From Candidatus Caldilinea saccharophila (GTDB lineage Bacteria > Chloroflexota > Anaerolineae > Caldilineales > Caldilineaceae), in the NCBI GenBank assembly GCA_016710365.1, contig JADJVW010000004.1, positions 124,001 through 188,000 of the forward strand: DNA of 64,000 nucleotides, read 5' to 3'. The notes beneath the pieces were generated by a model that had not been told where the DNA came from, made no database searches, and was given only the letters and a program-made list of their open reading frames with translations. The first letter of the stretch is position 1. Every line of letters starts with the position of its first letter. Both the position numbers and the translations under genes were made by a program. This document shows positions 48,388-55,742 of the stretch, in pieces.

Positions 48388-48706
48388 ATCTGTTTACCTT
48401 CTTTAACACCACTCGTTCGATAAGCTGCACCAGAAAGCCAACATCTTCCAATCGTTTTGTGACCGCACAGACCCAGCGCCGCTCCCCGTCTGAGCGATAG
48501 AACAGATAGACCTGTTCATCCCGCTGGCTCAGACGTACTTCATCTGGAGCTTCCAATGTCAGCTTGATCGTTTCTTCACAACCTTGCATTACCGGGTGTT
48601 TGATGGTCGTAATGAGTTCCCAATAGTGCACTGTAGTCCGCACAGAAAAGCCAAGCGGTGTTTCAACCTCAAACAGGACATCATCGTCAGCCGATTGTTC
48701 CTTCAT
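48362..48706 (-). CDS. Small DUF4258/RelE-like protein, probable toxin partner of the DUF2283 protein
   Basis: 114 residues. The core VRTTVHYWELITTIKHPVM, then VRLSQRDEQVYLFYRSDGER and WVCAVTKRLEDVGFLVQLIE, has the beta-rich RelE/BECR look with conserved His, Arg and Lys. It precedes and overlaps the DUF2283 gene. Family name is from memory of similar two-gene units; catalytic residues cannot be assigned with certainty. Confidence 0.6.
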   Translation of the reverse strand: MKEQSADDDVLFEVETPLGFSVRTTVHYWELITTIKHPVMQGCEETIKLTLEAPDEVRLSQRDEQVYLFYRSDGERRWVCAVTKRLEDVGFLVQLIERVVLKKVNRYGTSKSLP

Positions 48707-48780
48707 GTATTCATAATACCATCAAGGCCAGCGCATATATTTTGCATTCACGGGATCTCACTGTGGCGGCGCAGCCGTCC

Positions 48781-48865
48781 GCCTAACGTCTTGGGCATGA
48801 GCGGCAGCCCATACTCCCTCTTCAGCAGTCTACCTCGCGCTGTCCGCTCGATGCCCTTGTTAGCC
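48781..48865 (-). other. attC-like integron recombination site B
   Basis: Read on the minus strand: GGCTAAC (one mismatch to RYYYAAC), then GGGCATCGAGCGGACAGC. The inverse partner near the other end is GCTGCCGCTCATGCCC, and the site closes with GTTAGGC (perfect R'). One base is unpaired in the arm (CGAGCGG against GAGCGG), as in the extrahelical bases of real attC sites. 85 bp; it starts 21 bases after the DUF5655 gene stop, the expected place for a cassette attC. Confidence 0.75.
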
Positions 48866-48885
48866 AGACGCCGCCCATCGAGTCC

Positions 48886-49242
48886 TCACTCTGCGGCTGC
48901 CCACGCCTCCTCCAGCCATGCGCGCACCTCGTCATCGAGTTCGGGCTCTGCGCCCAGCTCGAGGTGGTGCATGAACTGGCCGGGTGACGGCTCTACAACC
49001 TGCTTCCACCGCGGGGAATCGTCTCGATGCGACAACGCGACCGACAGCACCAGCGGCGCGTGCCCGCCGCCGAGGTAGCGGTCCGGCACCCACGCCCAAG
49101 CGAAGGTTCGACCGCGCGCGAAGGCGACCTGGCTCTTGGTTACCCGCAGCGACGACTCGCCGAGGGAGTCAACGAGTGCGCGCAGGGCATCGAACAGCGG
49201 CCGCGACGCCTCGTAACCGGTGAAGAATTCGTCGAGCGTCAT
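48886..49242 (-). CDS. DUF5655-family small protein (gene-cassette type)
   Basis: 118 residues, complete. Text TLDEFFTGYEASRPLFDALR, then SLRVTKSQVAFARGRTFAWA and LVLSVALSHRDDSPRWKQV fits DUF5655. Ends PELDDEVRAWLEEAWAAAE. Function unknown. An attC-like site follows its stop at 21 bases, so gene plus site make a typical integron cassette. Its codon use and GC are higher than those of the neighbouring toxin-antitoxin genes. Confidence 0.75.
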   Translation of the reverse strand: MTLDEFFTGYEASRPLFDALRALVDSLGESSLRVTKSQVAFARGRTFAWAWVPDRYLGGGHAPLVLSVALSHRDDSPRWKQVVEPSPGQFMHHLELGAEPELDDEVRAWLEEAWAAAE

Positions 49243-49278
49243 GCTCGCCCTCCGCGTCCCGCGACCTGGGTTCTGGCT

Positions 49279-49454
49279 AATGTCCCGCTCACCGATGCAG
49301 CGGAGGCGGCTACCGCCGCCAAACTATCCGCTGCACCTGGCGGGCTCACGCCCGCAGGTGAGCGGGACATTTTGCGGGCGGCGTAGCCGTCCGCAAAACT
49401 AGGCATTATCGAGCAAATAGGTGATTATTCCCACCGGCGAGTATCATATCATGC
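49279..49454. repeat. Palindromic repeat, copy 1 (core in orientation 1)
   Basis: AATGTCCCGCTCACC (49279-49293) and its inverse (49357-49371) enclose a 63-bp core. A second hairpin TTGCGGGCGGC/GCCGTCCGCAA follows, then a tail TATCATATCATGCT near 49442. Copy 2 at 51870 has the same frame but the core is inverted. Confidence 0.85.
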
Positions 49455-49627
49455 TTTTGTAACACAATACTTCTCCAACTTCCCTGCTGCCAATCATCGC
49501 ACTTTTGTCGGGCATACGCGGCCCAAGCTGCCGCGTCAACACTTTCCTGAGCCTGTGGATAGCCCTCGCTCGCCTGCAACTACTCCGCCTCCGCCTGCTG
49601 CGTATTGAGCCAAAAGTAGCCGGCGTT

Positions 49628-49963
49628 TCAAAGAACATGGTCTGCTGAGGGATAAACTTTGACTTCCCGCCTCACTCGCTCCGCCAGCACGGCCTCCGCC
49701 ACTTCCAGATCATAGCGGGCCTGCAGCCGCATCCATACGTGCGCACTGGTGCCAAAATAACGCGCCAGGCGCAGCGCAGTATCCGCTGTCACCGCACGCT
49801 TGCCACGCACAATTTGGCTGACACGGAGGGCCGGCACCCCTAAGTCCTGGGCGAGACGATACTGGCTCAAGCCAAGTGGCTTCATAAAGTCCTCAAGGAG
49901 CACTTCGCCAGGGTGGACTGGCGGCAAGCGTTCTTCTTCCACTCCATTTCCTTGATCAGTCAT
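49628..49963 (-). CDS. higA: HigA-family antitoxin
   Basis: 111 residues, start ATG 49963. VHPGEVLLEDFMKPLGLSQY, RLAQDLGVPALRVSQIVRGK (helix-turn-helix) and RAVTADTALRLARYFGTSAH are the family blocks. The tail VRREVKVYPSADHVL is normal length, unlike the extended copy at 25934. It overlaps the toxin stop by eight bases. It binds its own promoter and the HigB toxin in characterised systems. Intact module. Confidence 0.92.
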   Translation of the reverse strand: MTDQGNGVEEERLPPVHPGEVLLEDFMKPLGLSQYRLAQDLGVPALRVSQIVRGKRAVTADTALRLARYFGTSAHVWMRLQARYDLEVAEAVLAERVRREVKVYPSADHVL

Positions 49964-50240
49964 GATAATCCTCGATCTTAACCTGTTTTGCCTTGCCTGC
50001 TTCCCAGTAGAAGCAGATGCGCCACTGCGCGTTGATGCGGATACTAAATTGTCCCGCACGATCGCCGCGTAGTGCTTCAAGCCGGTTCCCAGGGGGAGAT
50101 CGCAAATCTTGTAGATCCTCTGCGTCTTCCAAGTAAAGCAATTTGCGGCGAGCAGCCCTTTGCATCGTCGAGGGCAACTTACGCGAGACGCGTCCGTTGA
50201 AGATTTTTTCAGCCTCTTCATCCGCAAATGATTCTATCAC
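49956..50240 (-). CDS. higB: HigB-family toxin
   Basis: RelE-fold mRNA interferase, 94 residues from GTG 50240 (VIESFADEEAEKIFNGRVSR). Other blocks are LEDAEDLQDLRSPPGNRLEA, LRGDRAGQFSIRINAQWRIC and KQVKIEDYHD. A longer frame to 50312 exists but the family start pattern (VI.SF.D.E) and the matching GTG in the other copy support this start. Toxin-first order with higA is typical. Confidence 0.88.
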   Translation of the reverse strand: MIESFADEEAEKIFNGRVSRKLPSTMQRAARRKLLYLEDAEDLQDLRSPPGNRLEALRGDRAGQFSIRINAQWRICFYWEAGKAKQVKIEDYHD

Positions 50241-50321
50241 AGCACGATAATATCGCGACGCGATGCGCTTGTCAAATTCGAGCAAATCACCCTGCTTGCT
50301 GAGCCTTAACAAGGGCTCGTC

Positions 50322-50474
50322 AGCCAGCGCTGGCCTTGCGGCTATGCCGTCGTGCAGGAGGGACCGGCGGCGGTGATGGACGAGATCAACCGGTGGGGGT
50401 ATTGGGCGGATGGGGAAGACGTGGCGGAAGCGATCAAGCGGCGGTGGGATCCGGCGGGGGTTCTGGTGGCGTGA
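50322..50474 (+). pseudogene. C-terminal fragment of an FAD-linked oxidase, copy 1
   Basis: Reads (in two frames) LRGYAVVQEGPAAVMDEINR, then DGEDVAEAIKRRWDPAGVLV, ending at TGA 50472. This resembles the last 50 residues of GlcD/GlcE-type FAD oxidases (KRxxDPAGVL). The main domain is absent. A near-identical fragment is at 51685-51846. Confidence 0.5.
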
Positions 50475-50653
50475 GGAGGTGGTTTGATGAACTACTCACA
50501 AAAATGTTCAGTAGCCAGCCTGCCGGTCGAAGTTTATCTTTCCAACGACTTTGCTAGGCGGTCATGATTAGCTGCAACGAGGGTTAGCCTGCCCTACCAG
50601 AACTGACGCCAGCCTTATATTGCGAAGCGGTTCACATCCGAGACGATCTGTGC

Positions 50654-50956
50654 TTACTCGGTGCAGCCTGCTGTCGTGGCAGCGACTTGGCGCTTTTCGG
50701 GCACGAGCGAAATCAAGGTGCGAAGTGCTTGACTGACGGCTTGCGCATCTGAAAAGTACTCGTACACGTCCGGCTCAAGCATGACCATTCTCTCGCCAGC
50801 GACGCGACGCTCGGTTACTGTCCCGTCATCATTGTATACCCGCACAGTGTAGCCTTCCTCGCGCAGAACTTTGTCGTGCTTACCACGCACCCCGCCAGAG
50901 AGATCGTACTCCGGGCGCAACTCGTCATCCACAATCGGTGCTGTTTTAGCCATCAA
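50654..50956 (-). CDS. Small acidic protein, probable antitoxin-like partner
   Basis: 100 residues: PEYDLSGGVRGKHDKVLREE, VRVYNDDGTVTERRVAGERM, VMLEPDVYEYFSDAQAVSQA. Resembles small YDxSxGVRGK...LEPDV proteins that often sit next to toxin genes, but no family name is assigned. Its start overlaps the stop of the PIN-like gene by four bases, so it is the third gene of a DUF433-DUF5615 unit. Confidence 0.6.
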   Translation of the reverse strand: MMAKTAPIVDDELRPEYDLSGGVRGKHDKVLREEGYTVRVYNDDGTVTERRVAGERMVMLEPDVYEYFSDAQAVSQALRTLISLVPEKRQVAATTAGCTE

Positions 50957-51276
50957 CTTGAAATTAGAACCTCCACAAAACCACCAGCACTCATACCATT
51001 GATCACTTCCCGAATCTCAGTAACACGCGGTCGAATGCGGGGCCAGGAAGTTGAGAGCAACACAACAATGGCAATCCGACGTTTATGCAGATTTTGCTGA
51101 TAGCGCAGGTTCTGATCGGTTGTAACAAAGACTTGGTATCCAGCCTCCTCAGCAGCATCGAGCAAATCGCCATTCGACAAGTTCGACCAGCCCGCTTCAT
51201 ACGCTGTTGTCACCATGTGCTCTGCCAGATGTCGCCGCAAGGGCGCCGGCGTCCCTTGATCAAACAAAATCTTCAT
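50953..51276 (-). CDS. DUF5615 PIN-like toxin
   Basis: 107 residues. Starts MKILFDQGTPAPLRRHLAEH with the PIN-like first Asp, then AYEAGWSNLSNGDLLDAAEE and VFVTTDQNLRYQQNL with further acidic residues, the pattern of DUF5615/Mut7-C-like proteins. Overlaps the DUF433 stop by four bases. DUF433-DUF5615 pairs are proposed toxin-antitoxin modules; RNase activity is inferred. Confidence 0.85.
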   Translation of the reverse strand: MKILFDQGTPAPLRRHLAEHMVTTAYEAGWSNLSNGDLLDAAEEAGYQVFVTTDQNLRYQQNLHKRRIAIVVLLSTSWPRIRPRVTEIREVINGMSAGGFVEVLISS

Positions 51277-51500
51277 GACTGGCTAACAACTGCCAGCGTT
51301 TGGAGTTCATGCTCGAGTACAGCTTCAACCTGTGCTGGTTGTACACCCGGAAACCACGCCAAGAACTCCTCTACTGTTGCCCCATCCCTCAGATTTTCAA
51401 ATAAGGCTGCAACCGGAACTCGTGTTCCCCGAAAAACCCAGGCTCCGCTTACTTTGCCCGGATTTCGTTCGACTGCATCCAGCGTTTCCCACTGTTTCAT
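51273..51500 (-). CDS. DUF433-family antitoxin
   Basis: 75 residues from ATG 51500 (MKQWETLDAVERNPGKVSGA). The motif VFRGTRVPVAALFENLRDGA, then TVEEFLAWFPGVQPAQVEAV, is the DUF433 helix-turn-helix signature. It precedes and overlaps the DUF5615 toxin. A longer frame upstream to 51671 lacks family sequence. First gene after the integrase on the minus strand. Confidence 0.85.
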   Translation of the reverse strand: MKQWETLDAVERNPGKVSGAWVFRGTRVPVAALFENLRDGATVEEFLAWFPGVQPAQVEAVLEHELQTLAVVSQS

Positions 51501-51684
51501 TGTTTCCGCCTTTGCTGCACAATGATGGCCACCTCTTTGTGAGGGAATTATAGCAAAAAACCAGCTGGAAGGCATCCAGGTTTTTTGCATGTTTCCCGCA
51601 CCTTTAGCATCATCGTCATTGACCGCAAGTGACAGCATCGCTGACTTGTCTTTTTTGCACTGGTTAGTCAACGAGAGGGAGAAG

Positions 51685-51846
51685 GCTTGCCAGCCGGCGC
51701 TGGCGCTGCGCGGCTATGCGGTCGTGCAGGACGGGCCGGCGGCGATAATGGATGAGATTGACCGGTGGGAGCATCGGACGGATGGGGAAGATGTGGCGGA
51801 AGCGATCAAGCGGCGGTGCGATCCGGCGGGGGTTCTGGTAGCGTAA
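51685..51846 (+). pseudogene. C-terminal fragment of an FAD-linked oxidase, copy 2
   Basis: Reads QPALALRGYAVVQDGPAAIM, DEIDRWEHRTDGEDVAEAIK, RRCDPAGVLVA, ending TAA 51844. It is a close copy of 50322-50474 in the same orientation, 1.37 kb away. The oxidase body is missing. Confidence 0.5.
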
Positions 51847-51869
51847 TGGATGGATTCGGTGAATTGCCG

Positions 51870-52042
51870 AATGTCCCGCTCACCTGCGGGCGTGAGCCCG
51901 CCAGGTGCAGCGGGTAGTTTGGCGGCGGTAGCCGCCCCCGCTGCATCGGTGAGCGGGACATTTTGCGGGCGGCGTAGCCGTCCGCAAAACTAGTCATTAT
52001 CAAGCAAATGACCGATGATTTTCTCTCCCAGGGATCATATCA
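51870..52042. repeat. Palindromic repeat, copy 2 (core in orientation 2)
   Basis: AATGTCCCGCTCACC (51870-51884) and its inverse (51948-51962) enclose a 63-bp core that is the reverse complement of the copy 1 core at 61 of 63 positions. The right flank (TTGCGGGCGGCGTAGCCGTC, then TATCATATCATGCT) is in the same orientation as in copy 1. Confidence 0.85.
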
Positions 52043-52156
52043 TGCTCATCGGAAGGTATGATCCGTCATTGGGCCGATTATCCATCAAATCGGCAAAATA
52101 ATCAACCACTTTCTCTTGGGCAACGGCCTCACCACCCGCAAATCTGGAGTCATACG

Positions 52157-53013
52157 ATGAACGAAAAACCCAAAAAGCTGCTCGACCAGACGCGCGATAA
52201 GCTGCGCCTCAAGAATTACAGCTATGCCACCGAAAAGACCTACATCGGCTGGATCAGGCGTTATATTCTCTTTCATCAGAAGCGTCATCCGGCCCGAAAT
52301 GGGCAAGACGGAGATCGAGGCGTTTCTCACCCACCTGGCGGTCGAGGGCAATGTCGCGCCCTCGACGCAGAACCAGGCGCTGCACGCTCTTCTTTTCCTC
52401 TATCGAGACGTGTTGGAGCAGCCCATTGTTGGCAATGTAGACGCACTGCGGGCGCGCGAGCATCGACGTTTGCCGACTGTTCTCACGGCGGAGGAGACAC
52501 AGCGCGTGCTTGGCCAACTGAATGGCGTCTACCACCTGATCGGGTTGCTGCTTTATGGCAGCGGGCTACGCGTGCAGGAGTGCCTGTCGCTGCGCGTCAA
52601 GGATATTGATTTTACGCACCGGGAAATCATCGTCCGCAGCGGCAAAGGCGACAAGGACCGCGTGACAATGTTACCGGAGAAAGCGATTCCCGAACTGGAG
52701 ACGCATCTGACGCAGGTCAGGACGCAGCACGAGCGCGACCTGCAACGCGGCTATGGCATGGCGCCCTTGCCCGACGCGTTGGAGCGCAAATACCCAAAAG
52801 GCAATCCACAAAGCAGCGAAGCAGGTCAGCATCCCCAAACCGGTCAGCCCCCACACCTTTCGCCACTGCTTTGCCACGCATCTGCTCGAAGCCGGCTATG
52901 ACATCCGCACCGTGCAGGAGTTGCTCGGTCACAAGGATGTCAAGACGACGCAGATTTACACCCACGTACTCAACCGTGGCCCACGCGCCGTGCGCAGCCC
53001 GCTCGATCGCTGA
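52157..53013 (+). pseudogene. intI: Integron integrase (IntI-type tyrosine recombinase), relict
   Basis: Start ATG 52157. N-terminal SAM-like domain: LLDQTRDKLRLKNYSYATEK, TYIGWIRRYILFHQKRHP. A one-base shift near 52282 leads to EMGKTEIEAFLTHLAVEGNV and STQNQALHALLFLYRDVL, then LLLYGSGLRVQECLSLRVKD (catalytic Arg). After DALERKYP the frame changes at about 52797 and about 40 residues normally present in IntI are missing, including the IntI-specific insert (EWGWQYVFPS-type). The end is intact: PVSPHTFRHCFATHLLEAG (HxxR), VQELLGHKDVKTTQIYTHVL (His, Tyr). Length about 285 codons against 320-340. It diverges from the minus-strand cassette-like genes, as in integrons. Confidence 0.85.
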
Positions 53014-53104
53014 AACAAAAGGAGGGTGACAGCCACATCCGCCGCCACCCTCCGCCACCTCAACGTACACGCACTGGCGCCCCCAGCCGCGCACCCTCAG
53101 TTTC

Positions 53105-54999
53105 TCAGCTCATTGCCCACGCAATTCCCAATTCCTCCAGCCGCGCCACCGTCGGGTTGCCTGTCTCCACATCCCACCCCGCCAGCCGGTAGTAGAGATC
53201 CTTGGCCTGCTCGATCTCTTCCTCCGTCACGCGCACGCCGTCGCTCACGCCGCCCTGCAGCGGCTCGTGCAGGCGCGGCGGCAGCTTGTCGTCGTCGCGA
53301 TCAAACCCTTCGCGCGCGTTGAAAACTTTCATCAGGTTGACGCGACGTGCGCCGGCCTCCATCAGCTCCGGCAGCGTCGCGTCCCAGCCGGTGACCGCGT
53401 TAACAACCTGCGCCACCGTCGACGGCCCGTAAAGCTGCCAGGTCGCGCCCCAGTCGAACTGGCAGAGGTTGAGCGTGTCCATCAGGCTCGTCCAGTACTG
53501 CGTGACCAGTGTGAACTCCACCTTGGCCGCGCCCAGGTCGGTGGCGGGCATAGGCCGCGTCAGCCCCAACTCGGCCAGCCAGCCCAAACTGCGCTCGCCC
53601 GAACCTTCCTCGTAAGAAGTGTCATGCTCGCTCGACTGGTGGTCGGCGCCGAAGGGGTTGACCGCGTAGATGAGCCCCATACTGCGCTTGACCTGCGGCA
53701 TGTGCGCCGGCGCCTCGCTGCCCTTGACCGTGATCAGCCGCGCCTGCGCGTCCGGCCCGATCTGCGCGGCCGCGCGCGCCGAGCCTTCGGCCAGCAGGTT
53801 GCCCAGCCGGCCGCGACGAAAGGCCATCGCTTCGAGCGCGGCCAGCATCGCCTGCGCGTCGCCCCAGCGCAGCGCCAGCCCGTCGGTCTCGGCGTCGCTC
53901 AGGATGCCCTCCTCGTAGCACTCGATCGCCCAGGCGATGGTCGCGCCCGCGCCGATCGTGTCGAGGCCGTAGTCGTTGCAGAGCGCGTTGGCCTTGGCGA
54001 CCGCGGCCAGATCGCGCACCGCGCAGTAGGAGCCAAAGGTGGCGATCGTCTCGTACTCCGGCCCGCCCAGCTCGCGTTTGACTTGATGCGCGTCGTCGGT
54101 CTCTACCTCGCGCTTGCAGCGCACGACGCACGCGTAGCAGGTGTCGCGGTCGACCAGGATCGTCTCCGCCAGCCGCTCGCCGGAGATCTCCTCGGCGTGC
54201 GCGAAGGTTCCGGCCTGGTAGTTTCGTGTAGGCAAGCCGCCGGCAAACTCCTGGCCCAGCACCACACCCGCGGTGCCCAGCTCGCCCAACTCCTGCATGC
54301 CGCGGTTGGTTTTGTATTCCGTCGCGCCCAGCGCGGCGATCCGTTTGACGCCCCTGGCATCCGCATAGGTGGGGCGCTGCGAACCGCGTACGGCAATGGC
54401 TTTGAGGTTCTTGGATCCCATCACTGCGCCCAGGCCAGTGCGCCCCGCGGCCCGATTTCGCATATTGATAATGGCCGCTACCCGCACCAGCTTTTCGCCT
54501 GCCGGCCCACAGCACGCCACCTCGACCTTGTTGTCGCCCAATTCTTCACGAACGCGCGTCTCCGTCTCCCACGCGCCCAGCCCCATAGGTGCGACGCGTC
54601 GCACAGCTCGGCCTGCCCATTGTTCAGCCACAGGTAGACAGGCCGCTCCGCCTTGCCTAAAAAGACGACGCCGTCAAAGCCGGCATTTTTCATCTCCGCC
54701 GGAAAGAAGCCGCCCGCCTGCGAGTCGCCGATCGCACCGGTGAGCGGGGACTTGGCATTGACCGTCATGCGGCTCTGGCCGGAGAAGGGCGCGCCGGTCA
54801 GCACGCTGAGCATGACCGTCAGCACGTTCTCCGGCCCCAGCGCATCGGCGCCGGGCGGCATGTGCTTGAGGATGTAGTACATGCCAAAGTTCGTTCCGCC
54901 CATGTAGGTGCGATACCACGCTTCGTCGTGCTCGTCGATCTGGATGCGATGGTTGCTTAAGTCGACTACAAGAATTTTGCCGTGATATCCGTGCGCCAT
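53105..54999 (-). CDS. Aldehyde:ferredoxin oxidoreductase family protein, one apparent frameshift
   Basis: Tungsten-pterin enzyme oxidising aldehydes to acids with ferredoxin, about 631 codons. Start ATG 54999: MAHGYHGKILVVDLSNHRIQ. N-terminal domain: YMGGTNFGMYYILKHMPPGA, TGAIGDSQAGGFFPAEMKNA. A one-base loss near 54580 shifts the frame before GLGAWETETRVREELGDNKV. Then AAGRTGLGAVMGSKNLKAIA, the cluster-binding CYACVVRCKREVE (C-x2-C-x3-C), and a fourth Cys in DTLNLCQFDWG. Other members suggest anaerobic or micro-aerobic metabolism. Its substrate is unknown. No ThiS/MoaD partner is adjacent. Confidence 0.88.
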
Positions 55000-55031
55000 G
55001 ACTGCTTCTCCGTTTTTCGCTATGCTTTTCG

Positions 55032-55487
55032 CTATTCGGGCTTTTCCGCCGGCTCGACAGCCGGTGGCGCGTCGCTGGCCTTGCTTTGTCCGCCCAGGGT
55101 TTGCTTGACCAGCGCGTCAACGCTTGCACCGCCAGGCAGATGCACCTGTTCGAGGATGGTGCGGACGTTCTCCTTCAGCACCACCGTGGCCTTTTGCGCG
55201 AAGTCCTGAAGTTCGGCGTCGCTCGCCTCGCCGCGCGCGCGGACGCGCTCGACCATTTCGTTCACGTTCTTCTGAATGTCGGCCTCGGCGATTTCGCCTC
55301 GCTCGATCATGCGCGTGACAAGTTCAGCCGCCTCGTCCTTGCTCAGCGCCATGGCGCCCAGCCCAAGATGCATCACCTTTTGCCCCAGCATAAAGAGCGT
55401 GGCGGCCTGCACGATCAGCTCGTTGCGCGCGTTGATCGCCATCTCGCTGAGTTGCTCGCGCAGCTCCGGTCGTTGTTGTTCCGTCAT
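55032..55487 (-). CDS. Phasin-like helical protein
   Basis: 151 residues. An amphipathic helix region (NELIVQAATLFMLGQKVMHL, GLGAMALSKDEAAELVTRMI) is followed by a heptad-like coiled coil to about residue 115 (NVNEMVERVRARGEASDAEL) and a disordered tail (SKASDAPPAVEPAEKPE). This is the layout of phasin/PHA-granule-associated proteins. The assignment is by pattern only; it could also be another coiled-coil surface protein. It follows the AOR gene on the same strand. Confidence 0.6.
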   Translation of the reverse strand: MTEQQRPELREQLSEMAINARNELIVQAATLFMLGQKVMHLGLGAMALSKDEAAELVTRMIERGEIAEADIQKNVNEMVERVRARGEASDAELQDFAQKATVVLKENVRTILEQVHLPGGASVDALVKQTLGGQSKASDAPPAVEPAEKPE

Positions 55488-55524
55488 AATGATAAACCCC
55501 TTTCTAGCTTAAACTGTATCTTCC

Positions 55525-55625
55525 CCACACTCAGTGTTTCACAAATCTCACACAGAGCCAACCAAAAACACAAAGATTCCTGTCTTCGTCTTTCTTTGTG
55601 CTCTCCATGACTCCGTGTGAGGCGC
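55525..55625. repeat. CACAGAG-type intergenic inverted repeat
   Basis: TCACACAGAG near the left end and CTCCGTGTGA near the right form the outer arms; A/C-rich CACAAAG and CTTTGTG lie between. Same style as repeats at 34531 and 57878. Confidence 0.5.
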
Positions 55626-55645
55626 AATTTTGCTTTCTTGCCCAG

Positions 55646-55679
55646 AGGTGACAGTCACTTCCAAAAGTGACTGTCACCT
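55646..55679. terminator. Perfect palindrome after murQ
   Basis: AGGTGACAGTCACTT, loop CCAA, AAGTGACTGTCACCT: a 15-bp stem 60 bases past the murQ stop. It may end the his-murQ transcript. No T-tract follows, so it may be a repeat-family palindrome instead. Confidence 0.6.
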
Positions 55680-55742
55680 GCGAAAGTGCAATGATGGTAA
55701 AAATGTGAGGCAAAATCGTGAACGATTAAAACTCGATTTTCC

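Noticed and set aside
50540..50600. Third attC-like site (TTCCAAC ... GTTAGCC)
   Set aside because: The arms between the two boxes do not pair, so it lacks the required folded structure.
51846..52157. attI site of the integron
   Set aside because: No GTTRRRY core with supporting context could be picked out; the gap is mostly filled by the palindromic repeat.
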